A stretch of DNA of 64,000 nucleotides from UBA1447 sp964612185 (GCA_964612185.1 CAZTCR010000011.1:6079-70078); one strand, 5' to 3'. Shown: positions 16,399 through 25,742, numbered from the stretch's first letter. Program-made: numbers and translations. The notes: generated by a model from the sequence alone, not told the origin.

Positions 16399-17430
16399 CT
16401 AACTCCAGTAATGCATATATTTTTCCATCGCGTCCATGAGCGCTTTGACATTTTCAAGCGGGACGCCGGGATACAGCCCGTAAATCATCATCAGCCCACC
16501 CTGCCGGGTGGACAGCTTTTCAACTTCTTCGCGGATCAACGCGTCAATTTGCGCGGGTGTTCCGCCGAAGGTGATGTTCTGCCGGTCAATATCCAGGTCG
16601 ATGCAGGTTTTGCCGGCAAAGTGGTCTTTAATCCAGTCAATGCCGTTGACCAAATCCTGCAGATTGAGGATATCTACTCCGCCGTCCACCAAATCGTCCG
16701 CAAGGGTGCGGATATCGCCGTCGGAATGCATATGCACCAAAATGCCGTTATCTCTGGCGGGTTTCATCAACCGCTGATAGGACGGCTTAAGGTATTTACG
16801 CAGCAGCGCCGGTGAAATCATCGGGCCGGTCTGCATGCCCAAGTCCTCCGGATAACCGATCATGTCGTAGCCGATTTTTGCCCATTTTTCCACAAAGTAA
16901 TAGTTATACTCCTCCAGCATCTTGATGAGTTTCACCAGATTTTGGTCCTCATCCGCCATGTCATACAAAAGCTTTTCGTACCCGCACACATCGGACATCC
17001 GCAGAAAGGTGTGCCCGTGTTCGAGCGAAGCCGTCATAAAATGACCGGTTGCCTTCGCGAGTGCCACTTTGATTTTCTCATTTTTTACATTGATTTTCGG
17101 CAGAGGCGGCAGTCGGTAGCTGTCAAAGTTTTCCCAGGTGTCCAGCGGCCGCTTGATGATAACCCCGCGGATACCGTCGATGGCCTCCTGCCACACACAG
17201 CCGAAATCGTCCGTGAAGGTGCGTCCGGCATAAAGGCTGCCGGGCGTCTCTTCTATTTCTTTTTGCGGCCGCTTGTATCCGGGGAAAAGCTTCGGGTGGC
17301 TTTCAAGCAGCTCATAAAGCGGCTCATGTTCATAATAATGCCAACAAGCTGCGGCGATGCTGAAGCTCATGGGGATATAATCCGGGCGTTCAAAGCGGAT
17401 TGCGCGCAGTTTGTTCTCTCTGTCGGTCAA
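16399..17430 (-). CDS. Uroporphyrinogen decarboxylase-like (URO-D superfamily) protein
   Basis: 343 residues, TIM-barrel URO-D/MtaA superfamily. Seen: RFERPDYIPMSF near the N-terminus, FGCVWQEA, EDLGMQTGPMISP, HMHSDGDIRTLADDL and DILNLQD. The His-x-Cys zinc motif of corrinoid methyltransferases (MtaA/CmuA) is absent, and the canonical HemE N-terminal Arg pattern is not obvious, so neither haem synthesis nor methanol transfer is likely. Such genes often sit with carbohydrate genes in Clostridia, role unknown. It forms a pair with the paralogue at 17458-18414 (27-base gap), probably one transcript. Confidence 0.8.
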   Translation of the reverse strand: MTDRENKLRAIRFERPDYIPMSFSIAAACWHYYEHEPLYELLESHPKLFPGYKRPQKEIEETPGSLYAGRTFTDDFGCVWQEAIDGIRGVIIKRPLDTWENFDSYRLPPLPKINVKNEKIKVALAKATGHFMTASLEHGHTFLRMSDVCGYEKLLYDMADEDQNLVKLIKMLEEYNYYFVEKWAKIGYDMIGYPEDLGMQTGPMISPALLRKYLKPSYQRLMKPARDNGILVHMHSDGDIRTLADDLVDGGVDILNLQDLVNGIDWIKDHFAGKTCIDLDIDRQNITFGGTPAQIDALIREEVEKLSTRQGGLMMIYGLYPGVPLENVKALMDAMEKYMHYWS

Positions 17431-17457
17431 ACGAAACTCCCCCCAAAGCTAATCAGT

Positions 17458-18414
17458 TCAGCCTTTGTAATGCCTGTATTTTTCCAGCGCGTCCAGCACC
17501 GCTACGATGTTCTCCAGCGGTATTTCGTAATTCAGTTCGGCATTCAGCCCCAGCCCGCCCTGTGGCAGGTATAAGGCTTCCACGCATTCCCCCACATGGT
17601 CAAATATCCGGGAGCGGGTGGCAAAGGGGAACAACTGTCTGTCCAGGTCCAGGTTAATCGGAATTTTACCCTTGCAGACGCGCACCAGGTTGTCAAGCCC
17701 GTTCGCGCGGTACTGCGGGTTGATCATATCCACCCCGCATTCGGCAAGGTCCGGCATAATCTCCCAAATGCAGCCGTCCGTGTGCATGTAAATAAGCGCG
17801 TCACTCTTTTTGGCTTTGACCATGCCGTAGAGTTTTTTGTAACAGGGTTTCATGTATTTCCGCCATCTTTCGGGGCCAATCGCCAACCCCTTCTGCATAC
17901 CCAGGTCGTCGCCGAAATAGGTGATTTCGCCAAGCCGCGGCAGAATAGCTTCCACCTGGCGGCAGTTGTATGCCAGCACTTTATCGATAAGGGTCTGTAT
18001 AGCCGGCCCTTCCTCCGCGAAATAGACCATAGCCGGTTCAAAGCCGCACAGGTCCAGCAGCCGCAGGTACATAAACCCGTGGGGGATGTGCCCGCCGCGG
18101 TCGGAAGGAATCACCAGGTCAAAGATATCCTGCTCGCTTTTGACAGGATGTCCTTTTACAATAGACTCCATACCTTCTTCAATGTTTTCCCAGACACAGC
18201 CCCATTCGTCCGTATAGGAACCGCTGTGATAGGATGGCGGCATGCTGATTTCGTTGAGGTCAACCTCCACACGGCCGAAAAACTGCGGGTATTCATCAAT
18301 CACGCGCTGGAGCTCCGCGCCGTACTTTATCCATGCCGCAGGCAGCATGCCGACGGATATCGGCAGCGTTTCGGGGTAATCATAGGTCATTGTTTTTGCA
18401 AGCAGGCTTTTCAC
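17458..18414 (-). CDS. Uroporphyrinogen decarboxylase-like protein, paralogue
   Basis: 318 residues, shorter at the N-terminus than its neighbour but with the same landmarks: EWGCVWENI, DDLGMQKGLAIGP, YMHTDGCIWEIMPDLAECG, DMINPQ, and the C-terminal IPLENIVAVLDALEKYRHY, which matches the neighbour's VPLENVKALMDAMEKYMHY. It lacks the short MTDRENKLRA-type leader. It is transcribed divergently from the ATPase gene at 18651. Metal-dependent decarboxylase or methyltransferase activity is possible, function unknown. Confidence 0.78.
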   Translation of the reverse strand: MKSLLAKTMTYDYPETLPISVGMLPAAWIKYGAELQRVIDEYPQFFGRVEVDLNEISMPPSYHSGSYTDEWGCVWENIEEGMESIVKGHPVKSEQDIFDLVIPSDRGGHIPHGFMYLRLLDLCGFEPAMVYFAEEGPAIQTLIDKVLAYNCRQVEAILPRLGEITYFGDDLGMQKGLAIGPERWRKYMKPCYKKLYGMVKAKKSDALIYMHTDGCIWEIMPDLAECGVDMINPQYRANGLDNLVRVCKGKIPINLDLDRQLFPFATRSRIFDHVGECVEALYLPQGGLGLNAELNYEIPLENIVAVLDALEKYRHYKG

Positions 18415-18567
18415 AACAATCCCTCCGTTCTATCTATGATAGTGCCACAAAAGCACCCTTGTTTAATATCATCTGAAGAATAAATATGAAATATTCAGCG
18501 CGCTAAATGGTTTTGAGCAGGGGGTAATCGGTTCTTTCTATTCCAAAAACTCTGTGAAATACCGGAC

Positions 18568-18588
18568 TTTTGGGATTGTAATCCAAAA
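18568..18588. promoter_or_regulatory. Palindrome next to the ATPase promoter (possible operator)
   Basis: TTTTGGGATT and AATCCAAAA form an inverted repeat (one unpaired G) ending 4 bases before the -35 box; a further TTTTGGGAT copy overlaps the spacer. Position suggests autoregulation or a phage-like operator; no protein is known to bind it. Confidence 0.4.
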
Positions 18589-18592
18589 ACTA

Positions 18593-18621
18593 TTGAATTT
18601 TATGAAGTTTTGGGATATAAT
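18593..18621 (+). promoter_or_regulatory. Sigma-A-type promoter of the ATPase gene
   Basis: TTGAAT (18593-18598), 17-base spacer, TATAAT (18616-18621), 29 bases before the ATG; GGAGGAG ribosome site follows. Confidence 0.8.
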
Positions 18622-18650
18622 ATCGCTAACAATGAAACGGAGGAGTCACA

Positions 18651-19856
18651 ATGATTGAAAGAAGAGAGTATTTAAACAGATTAATAGGCTTTAAAGATAA
18701 GCACATTATTAAAGTTATTACCGGGATTCGCAGATGTGGCAAGTCAACTATTATGGAAATCTACCAAGAGTATTTGCTGAATAATGGTGTTTTGCCGGAG
18801 CAGATAGTAGCAATAAACTTTGAAAACTATGATTTTCGGGCATTGAAAGAGCCTGATGTTTTGCATGCCTATGTGAAGGAACGCTTGGCCATTGGAAAAC
18901 CAACCTATGTCTTTCTTGATGAAATACAAAATGTTTCAGATTTTCCTATTGTTGTTGACAGCCTCTTCATCAGAAAAAATGTTGATTTGTATATTACAGG
19001 TTCAAACGCCTATATGCTGTCAGGCGATATCGCTACGCTTCTATCCGGCAGATATGTAGAAATTGAAATGCTGCCGCTGTCTTTTCGTGAGTATGTCCAT
19101 AGCAAGGGCGACAGTAAAGCACTCAGCCGCCAATACACCGAATATTTAGAAAACAGCTCCTTTCCTTACACTATAGCGTATAATGGCGACCAAAAACAAA
19201 TCTACGATTATTTAAACGGTATCTACAATACAGTTGTATTAAAGGATGTAATAGGCAGATTTAAAATTACTGATACGATGATGCTTGAAAGCATTGTTCA
19301 CTTTGTTTTCGATAATATCGGCAATCAAGTATCCACAAAAAAAATAAGCGATACCATGACATCAGCCGGCAGAAAAATTGATGTGAAGACAGTTGAAAAG
19401 TATCTGTCGGCGCTATTGGATACATTTATTATCTATCAGGCAAAACGCTACGATGTGAAAGGTAAGCAATATCTCAAGACGCTTGAAAAATACTATGTGG
19501 TCGATATCGGTATGCGTACGATGCTGCTTGGGAACCGAAATTTTGATGCCGGATACATTTTGGAAAATATCGTTTATTTGGAACTGATTCGCCGGGGATA
19601 CCGTGTATATATCGGAAAAGTGGATGAGTATGAGATTGACTTTGTTGCGATGAACCCAAAAGGTATTGTGTATTATCAAGTTGCCGCAACAGTTCGTGAA
19701 AAGAGCACCTTGGAACGAGAGCTTAGAGCTCTGCAGAAAATCAATGACAATTATCCGAAATATATTTTAACTCTTGATGACGATCCCAAGGCGGACTATG
19801 AAGGGATACACAGAATTAATGCACTTGACTGGTTAATGGCGGAACATATCGAGTGA
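18651..19856 (+). CDS. AAA ATPase with DUF4143 (second type)
   Basis: 401 residues. Walker A TGIRRCGKSTIM, Walker B YVFLDEIQNV, ITGSNAYMLSGD, LSGRYVEIEMLPLSFREY, and C-terminal VVDIGMRTMLLG and YEIDFVAMNPKG (nuclease-like fold remnant). It is only distantly related to the ATPase at 14914-16254 (GIRRCGKS versus GARQVGKT subgroup), so it is not a recent duplicate. AT-rich codon use differs from the GC-richer neighbours, which suggests acquisition. It has its own promoter and GGAGGAG site. Function of the family is unknown. Confidence 0.9.
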   Translation: MIERREYLNRLIGFKDKHIIKVITGIRRCGKSTIMEIYQEYLLNNGVLPEQIVAINFENYDFRALKEPDVLHAYVKERLAIGKPTYVFLDEIQNVSDFPIVVDSLFIRKNVDLYITGSNAYMLSGDIATLLSGRYVEIEMLPLSFREYVHSKGDSKALSRQYTEYLENSSFPYTIAYNGDQKQIYDYLNGIYNTVVLKDVIGRFKITDTMMLESIVHFVFDNIGNQVSTKKISDTMTSAGRKIDVKTVEKYLSALLDTFIIYQAKRYDVKGKQYLKTLEKYYVVDIGMRTMLLGNRNFDAGYILENIVYLELIRRGYRVYIGKVDEYEIDFVAMNPKGIVYYQVAATVREKSTLERELRALQKINDNYPKYILTLDDDPKADYEGIHRINALDWLMAEHIE

Positions 19857-20002
19857 AAAAGGCATCAGATTTACACCAATGGTTTTTCGCACATCTATTC
19901 AATAAATTGGGGAAACAGCTTTTGTGTTTTTACTCTTTTATTTTATACCATTGTGTGTTAAAGTTATCATGCAAAATTTTATAAAAAGAGAGGTATGGTT
20001 TC

Positions 20003-22021
20003 ATGGCAAGATTTATTTTCTCGGCGTTTTCCGATGAAGCGTCAAACGACATCAATGAGCAAATCGCGGCTTGCAAGGCAAACGGGATCACCCATATGGA
20101 GCTGCGCGGAGTCAACGGCAAAAACATTTCCGAATTCAGCGTTGAAGAGGCAAAGGAACTCAAGAAGCTGTTGGATGCCCAGGGCATGCAGGTTTCTTCC
20201 ATCGGTTCCTTTTACGGTAAAATACCCATTGACGATGACTTTGAAGAGCATTTTGAGATGTTCAAAAACACCGTCAAGGTTGCGAAAGCGCTTGACACGG
20301 AGTATATCCGCATGTTCAGCTTTTATTTCTCCGAGGATGACAGTTACGAGGAATATAAGGAAGAAGTTTTTGCCCGTATCGGGCAGATGGCTGATTTTGC
20401 GGACAAAAACGGTATCCTCTGCTGCCACGAAAACGAAAAGGGCATTTACGGCGATGTGCCCGAGCGCTGCCTGGAAATCCTGCAAAAGTTTGAAGGCAAA
20501 TTGAGCGGCATCTTTGACCCGGCTAATTTTATTCAATGCGGTGTGGATATCCTGCCCGCATACGAAATGCTGGAGCCGTATATCGAGTATCTTCATGTCA
20601 AAGACGCGGTGAAAGAGTCCGGTTTTGTCGTCCCCGCGGGCGAAGGCGACGGCAACCTGGAAGAAGTGATCCGCCGTTTTTCAAAAAAAGATGGCGCGCG
20701 CATCCTGTCTGTTGAGCCGCACCTTAAAGTATTTGCCGGTTTCAACGCGCTTGAAAAGCCGGGAGAAACAGTGTCCATCAAAGAAAAATTTACCTACCCG
20801 GACAACAAGGCTTCGTTCGCGGCAGCCTGTTCCGCCTGCCATAAGCTGGCGGAAAAAGTGCAGCCGGTTCGCTACGGCATCATCGGTATCGGTAATATGG
20901 GTTCGAGCCATTTCAACTATTATTTGCAGGGCCAGCTGCAGGAAATGCGGCTTGTCGCCGTTGCGGACATTGACCCGTCGCGCTTTGAACCGGTCAAGGA
21001 CGCGCTGCCGGAAGTATTATGCTTCGATACAGCCGAGGAACTGATGGATTCAGGCACCTGTGACGCGGTCGTTATCGCAACGCCGCACTATTTTCATCCG
21101 GTCTATACCATGTACGCGCTTGAAAAAGGCTTGCATGTCTTGACGGAAAAACCCGCCGGTGTTTATACCAAAAAGGTCAGGGAGGCAAATGAACTGGCCG
21201 CGAAGAGTGATAAAGTGTACGCGATTATGTACAACCAGCGCACCAACTGCCTTTACCGCAAACTGCGGGAAGTGGTGCAAAGTGGGGAGCTCGGCGAAAT
21301 CCGCCGTGTGAACTGGATTATTACCAACTGGTACCGCACCCAGTCCTATTACAATTCCGGCGGCTGGCGCGCCACCTGGTCGGGCGAAGGCGGCGGTGTG
21401 CTGCTTAACCAGTGTCCGCATAATCTCGACTTGTGGCAGTGGATTTGCGGTATGCCTTCCAAAATCCAGGCGTTTTGCCATGAGGGCAAATGGCATGATA
21501 TTGAAGTGGAAGATGATGTTACCATCTATGCCGAATACCCCAACGGAGCGACCGGCGTATTTATCACATCCACCGGTGACGCGCCGGGCACAAACCGGCT
21601 GGAGATCACCATGGACAAAGGTCACATCGTGTGTGAAAACAATGAACTCAAACTGTATAAACTGGAGGTTTCCACCACCGAGCACTGCGCCACATCCCCC
21701 AGCGGATTCGGCAAGCCCAAGGGCGCATGGTCAACCTTGGAGACCGACGGCTGGAATCCCCAGCATCCGGGCGTTCTCAACGCCTTTGCGGCAAACATCC
21801 TTCGCGGTGAGCCGCTCGTGGGCAGGGGGGAAGAAGGCATTAACGGCCTGATGATTTCAAACGCCGCGCACCTTTCATCGTGGCTTGGTAAACCCGTTGA
21901 CTTGCCGGTGGATGAAGAGCTGTTTTATACCAAACTGCAGGAAAAAATTGCGACATCCAAGGCAAAAGAAGATGCCAAAGGAGCCGTTGCCGGGGATATG
22001 GCCGATTCGTTCGGCAGTTAA
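20003..22021 (+). CDS. Fusion: sugar-phosphate isomerase/epimerase domain + Gfo/Idh/MocA dehydrogenase domain
   Basis: 672 residues in one uninterrupted frame. Residues 1 to about 280 are a xylose-isomerase-like TIM barrel (FSAFSDEASNDINEQIA, MFSFYFSED, CHENEKGIYGD, GIFDPANFIQCG, HVKDAV). Residues about 290-672 are a complete Gfo/Idh/MocA oxidoreductase: YGIIGIGNMGSSH (dinucleotide loop), VVIATPHYFH, LTEKPAGVY (EKP motif), and GEGGGVLLNQCPHNLDLW. The joint at 'KLAEKVQPVRYG' shows no frameshift. The two activities are usually separate genes in inositol or uronate pathways, so fusion suggests channelling of a keto-sugar. It is the first gene of the hexuronate operon (AGAGAGG ribosome site). Confidence 0.88.
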   Translation: MARFIFSAFSDEASNDINEQIAACKANGITHMELRGVNGKNISEFSVEEAKELKKLLDAQGMQVSSIGSFYGKIPIDDDFEEHFEMFKNTVKVAKALDTEYIRMFSFYFSEDDSYEEYKEEVFARIGQMADFADKNGILCCHENEKGIYGDVPERCLEILQKFEGKLSGIFDPANFIQCGVDILPAYEMLEPYIEYLHVKDAVKESGFVVPAGEGDGNLEEVIRRFSKKDGARILSVEPHLKVFAGFNALEKPGETVSIKEKFTYPDNKASFAAACSACHKLAEKVQPVRYGIIGIGNMGSSHFNYYLQGQLQEMRLVAVADIDPSRFEPVKDALPEVLCFDTAEELMDSGTCDAVVIATPHYFHPVYTMYALEKGLHVLTEKPAGVYTKKVREANELAAKSDKVYAIMYNQRTNCLYRKLREVVQSGELGEIRRVNWIITNWYRTQSYYNSGGWRATWSGEGGGVLLNQCPHNLDLWQWICGMPSKIQAFCHEGKWHDIEVEDDVTIYAEYPNGATGVFITSTGDAPGTNRLEITMDKGHIVCENNELKLYKLEVSTTEHCATSPSGFGKPKGAWSTLETDGWNPQHPGVLNAFAANILRGEPLVGRGEEGINGLMISNAAHLSSWLGKPVDLPVDEELFYTKLQEKIATSKAKEDAKGAVAGDMADSFGS

Positions 22022-22081
22022 GCGGTACCGGGCATTCCAATTGCACGGTAATATTTTATTGGTGAAAGGACTATCATCGCT

Positions 22082-23092
22082 ATGAAAATATCACTTGTCG
22101 GCTGCGGCGGTATATCGGGCGCGCACATTCAAAGTATCATGAGCAACCCGGAGGCGCAACTCATTTCAGCAGCCGACATTAAATTAGAAAAAGCGCAAAA
22201 GGTCGCGCTTGAAACCGGCGCGAAAGCGTACGCGGGTCTGGATGAAATGCTTGACGCTGAGAAACCGGATGTGCTGCACATCTGCACCCCGCATTACCTG
22301 CATGTGCCCATGGCGCTCAACGCACTTGAACGGGGGCTCCATGTACTCATCGAAAAGCCTTGCGCGGTCAGCCTCACTGAGCTCGAGACACTCCGGGCTG
22401 CCCAGAAAAAAACCGGACTGAAAGTCGGCACCTGCTTTCAAAACCGTTACAACCACTCGGCTTTGCAGCTCAAAAAGTTGCTGGATGACACCGGGAAATA
22501 TGGCAGGCTCACAAGCATCAGGGGCTTTGTCACCTGGGAGCGGGGCGAAGCGTACTATTCCGACGACTGGCACGGCACGCTTGACAAAGAATGCGGCGGG
22601 GTGCTCATTAACCAGGCAATTCATACCCTTGATATGCTTCAATATGTTGCCGGCGGCTTGACAGCCGTAACCGGACATACCTCCAACGACCATCTGCAAG
22701 GCGTTATTGAGGTGGAGGACACCGCAAGTGCCGTGCTGGAGTTTGCGGGCGGTGTCAACGGCGTGTTCTATGCCACTTTGGCTTATTCGGCGGATGCGCC
22801 GGTGTTTATGGAGTTTAAGTGTGAAAATGCCACACTGCGCATTGAGGGGGACAATCTTTTTGAAATCGGTTCTGACGGAAGAGTTACAGCCATCAACGAT
22901 TTTGAAGAAAAGGACTACCCCGGCAAAGCCTGCTGGGGCACCGGACACCGGGCGCTTATTTGCGATTTTTACGCGAGCATAACGGGAAACAGGCCGTTTG
23001 ATATCGATGCGTTTGAGGGCGGCAAGGCTGTTGAAGCGGTGCTCGGCATTTACAAGTCAAGCGATCTGGGCGGACGCGTTGAACTTTCATAA
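22082..23092 (+). CDS. Gfo/Idh/MocA family oxidoreductase
   Basis: 336 residues. N-terminal Rossmann domain LVGCGGISGAH, then LHICTPHYLHVPMA and VLIEKPCAVS (EKP motif with catalytic Lys), and C-terminal GFO_IDH_MocA domain with ECGGVLINQAIHTLDML, in which the His is the usual catalytic residue. It would oxidise or reduce a sugar or cyclitol with NAD(P). It lies 60 bases after the fusion gene and shares the pathway context; it may act on the same substrate series. Confidence 0.9.
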   Translation: MKISLVGCGGISGAHIQSIMSNPEAQLISAADIKLEKAQKVALETGAKAYAGLDEMLDAEKPDVLHICTPHYLHVPMALNALERGLHVLIEKPCAVSLTELETLRAAQKKTGLKVGTCFQNRYNHSALQLKKLLDDTGKYGRLTSIRGFVTWERGEAYYSDDWHGTLDKECGGVLINQAIHTLDMLQYVAGGLTAVTGHTSNDHLQGVIEVEDTASAVLEFAGGVNGVFYATLAYSADAPVFMEFKCENATLRIEGDNLFEIGSDGRVTAINDFEEKDYPGKACWGTGHRALICDFYASITGNRPFDIDAFEGGKAVEAVLGIYKSSDLGGRVELS

Positions 23093-23124
23093 ACATCAAT
23101 AAAAAAACAACGAGGAGTATCATT

Positions 23125-23976
23125 ATGTTAAATCATGAAAACCTTAAAAACAGGGTAGCGGTCATCACCGGCGGCGGCGGGATTCTTTGCAGCGGCTTTG
23201 CAAAAGATTTGGCAGCGGTTGGCGTGAAAGTGGCAATTCTCGATTTAAAACCCGAGGCCGCGCAAACGGTTGCGGATGAAATCATCGCCAACGGCGGCAC
23301 GGCGATTGCCGTCTCCTGCAATGTGCTGGAAAAAGAGAGCCTGGAAAAAGCCAAACAGACCGTAACGCAAACCTTTGGCACCTGCGATATCCTCATCAAC
23401 GGCGCCGGCGGCAATTCCCCTTTGGGCAACACCACAAAAGAAACTTTTGAACTCGAAGACATCGCACAAAAAGCTGAAGGCGTTAAAACCTTTTTCGATT
23501 TGGACCCGGAAGGGATTCAGTTTGTTTTTAACCTGAATTTCCTCGGCACGCTGCTGACCACACAGACCTTTGCCATTGATATGGTGGGCAAAGAAAAAGC
23601 TTGTATCCTCAATGTGTCATCCATGAACGCTTACAGGCCGCTGACGAAAATACCCGCCTATTCCGCGGCAAAGGCGGCTGTGTCCAACTTCACGCAGTTT
23701 ATGGCCGTGCATTTTGCGGATGTCGGGCTGCGCGTGAACGCCATGGCACCCGGATTTTTCTCCACCAATCAAAATAAAACACTTTTATACAACGAAGACG
23801 GCTCGCTCACCGCGCGTTCCAACAAAATACTGTCACATACGCCCCTCGGGCGTTTCGGGGTTCCGGCCGACTTAACGGGCGCGCTGCTGTTCCTGTGTGA
23901 CGAGGAATATTCCGGTTTCATCACCGGTGTCATTTTGCCGGTTGACGGCGGATTTTCTGCTTATTCCGGTGTATAA
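23125..23976 (+). CDS. D-mannonate oxidoreductase-like SDR
   Basis: 283 residues; SDR with VITGGGGILCSGFAKDL (cofactor loop), Asp in AILDLKP (NAD preference), NGAGGNSPLGNTT, VSSMNAYRPL, and Tyr/Lys in AYSAAKAAV, ending LPVDGGFSAYSGV. The long insertion around residues 100-130 (TKETFELEDIAQKAEG) is characteristic of the SDR-type D-mannonate/fructuronate reductases of Firmicutes (UxuB/YjmF-like). It would interconvert D-fructuronate and D-mannonate. The following genes are KDG kinase and KDPG aldolase, which supports the call. GAGGAG ribosome site. Confidence 0.85.
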   Translation: MLNHENLKNRVAVITGGGGILCSGFAKDLAAVGVKVAILDLKPEAAQTVADEIIANGGTAIAVSCNVLEKESLEKAKQTVTQTFGTCDILINGAGGNSPLGNTTKETFELEDIAQKAEGVKTFFDLDPEGIQFVFNLNFLGTLLTTQTFAIDMVGKEKACILNVSSMNAYRPLTKIPAYSAAKAAVSNFTQFMAVHFADVGLRVNAMAPGFFSTNQNKTLLYNEDGSLTARSNKILSHTPLGRFGVPADLTGALLFLCDEEYSGFITGVILPVDGGFSAYSGV

Positions 23977-23994
23977 TCCGTAGGGAGAGATACG

Positions 23995-25089
23995 ATGTTA
24001 AACATAAAATCAAAAGATGATTGTGCTTTTGATATGCTCGCGCTCGGCGAGGTAATGCTTCGTTTAGACCCGGGAGACGCGCGCATCAAAACCGCGCGTG
24101 AATTCCGCGCGTGGGAAGGCGGCGGGGAGTATAATGTAGCCCGCGGGCTGCGCCGCTGCTTCGGGCTTAAAACAGCGGTAGCCACGGCTTTTGCGGACAA
24201 TGAAATCGGCAGACTCGTGGAGGATTTCATCCTGCAGGGCGGGGTGGATACCTCGCTGGTCAAGTGGGTGCCTTATGACGGCATCGGCAGGACCGTGCGC
24301 AACGGGCTCAATTTTACGGAGCGCGGGTTTGGTATCCGGGGCGCGGTCGGCGTATCGGACAGAGGGCACACGGCAGCTTCTCAATTGAAGCAAGGTGATT
24401 TTGACTGGGAACATATTTTTGGTACGCTGGGGGTTCGCTGGCTGCACACGGGCGGCATCTTCGCCGCGCTTTCGGACACAACCGCGCAGGTGGTGCTGGA
24501 AGCGGTCAAAGCGGCGAAAAAATACGGCACAATTGTTTCATACGACCTCAATTACCGTCCGTCGCTTTGGAAATCTATCGGCGGTAAAGCAAAAGCGCAG
24601 GAGGTCAACAAAGAGATCGCCCGTTATATTGATGTGATGATCGGCAATGAGGAAGATTTTACCGCCTGCCTCGGGCTCGAGGTGGAAGGCAACGATGAAA
24701 ACCTCAAGGCACTCAGTATAGCCGGTTATACCGGGATGATTGAAAACGCTGTCGAAATCTACCCCAACTTCAAAGTGGTCGCCACCACACTGCGCGGTGT
24801 CAAAACCGCGACGGTAAACGATTGGAGCGCAATCTGCTGGGCGGACGGAAAACTGTATAAAGGTTTAGAGCTTGACGGTCTTGAAGTCTATGACAGAGTC
24901 GGCGGCGGGGATAGTTTTGCCTCCGGCTTGATTTACGGATTGATGACAACCGGCGACGCGCAGCAAGCGGTCAATTACGGGGTCGCGCACGGTGCTTTGG
25001 CGATGACAACACCGGGCGACACCTCCATGGCAAGCAAAAGCGAGGTTGAAGCGCTGATGAAGGGCGCGGGAGCCCGCGTCATTCGATGA
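23995..25089 (+). CDS. kdgK: 2-keto-3-deoxygluconate kinase (PfkB family)
   Basis: 364 residues. PfkB/ribokinase fold: LGEVMLRLDPG at the N-terminus, WEGGGEYNVARGL (substrate-binding motif 1), YDLNYRPSLW, and DRVGGGDSFASGLIYGL, where the Asp is the catalytic base (motif 2). It phosphorylates 2-keto-3-deoxygluconate to KDPG with ATP. It sits between mannonate oxidoreductase and KDPG aldolase, and overlaps the first possible start of the latter by 4 bases. GGGAGAG ribosome site. Confidence 0.88.
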   Translation: MLNIKSKDDCAFDMLALGEVMLRLDPGDARIKTAREFRAWEGGGEYNVARGLRRCFGLKTAVATAFADNEIGRLVEDFILQGGVDTSLVKWVPYDGIGRTVRNGLNFTERGFGIRGAVGVSDRGHTAASQLKQGDFDWEHIFGTLGVRWLHTGGIFAALSDTTAQVVLEAVKAAKKYGTIVSYDLNYRPSLWKSIGGKAKAQEVNKEIARYIDVMIGNEEDFTACLGLEVEGNDENLKALSIAGYTGMIENAVEIYPNFKVVATTLRGVKTATVNDWSAICWADGKLYKGLELDGLEVYDRVGGGDSFASGLIYGLMTTGDAQQAVNYGVAHGALAMTTPGDTSMASKSEVEALMKGAGARVIR

Positions 25090-25100
25090 TGGAGGATATG

Positions 25101-25742
25101 ATGGATAAAGAACTCATATTAACAAAAATTCAGGCATGCGGCGTTGTTGCCGTTGTCCGGGCGGAAACCTGTGAGCAGGCAGAACGCATAACAGACGCGT
25201 GTATCGAAGGCGGGATAGCCGCCATTGAGCTGACATTTACCGTGCCCCACGCGGACAAGGTGATTGAAGCCTTGGCAGCAAAATACACACCGGAGCAAAT
25301 AATCCTGGGCGCGGGCACGGTCATGGATGCCGCGACGGCCAGGATCGCCATGCTCGCGGGCGCAAGTTATATCGTCAGCCCGTATTTTGACGCCGAAACC
25401 GTCAAAATGTGCAACCGGTACCGGGTGCCTGTTATGCCGGGCGTGATGACGGTGCGCGAGGCGGTGCTGGCCATGGAAGCGGGGGCGGATATTTTAAAAA
25501 TCTTCCCCGGCGAGTTGTTTGGTCCGGCCATTATCAAAGCCATCAAAGGCCCGATTCCGTACGCGAAGATGATGCCCACGGGCGGGGTGACGGCGGACAA
25601 CGCCGGCGAATGGATTAAAGCGGGCGCGGTTGCCCTGGGCGCGGGCAGTTCCCTGACAGCAGGTGCCAAAACAGGGGACTGGGCGCTGATTACAAAAACC
25701 GCCAAGCAGTTTATTGCCGCTGTCAAACAGGCAAGAGCTTAA
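25101..25742 (+). CDS. eda: KDPG/KHG aldolase (2-dehydro-3-deoxy-phosphogluconate aldolase)
   Basis: 213 residues, class I aldolase that splits KDPG into pyruvate and glyceraldehyde-3-phosphate. Seen: CGVVAVVRAE, GGIAAIELTFTVPHA (catalytic Glu), GAGTVMDAATA, VSPYFD, MPGVMTVREAVLAMEAGADILKIFPGE (Schiff-base Lys in LKIFPGE) and MPTGGVTADNAGEW. GGAGG is 5 bases before the ATG at 25101; three earlier in-frame ATGs (25086, 25089, 25098) lie on or too close to it. Last gene of the hexuronate operon. Confidence 0.95.
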   Translation: MDKELILTKIQACGVVAVVRAETCEQAERITDACIEGGIAAIELTFTVPHADKVIEALAAKYTPEQIILGAGTVMDAATARIAMLAGASYIVSPYFDAETVKMCNRYRVPVMPGVMTVREAVLAMEAGADILKIFPGELFGPAIIKAIKGPIPYAKMMPTGGVTADNAGEWIKAGAVALGAGSSLTAGAKTGDWALITKTAKQFIAAVKQARA

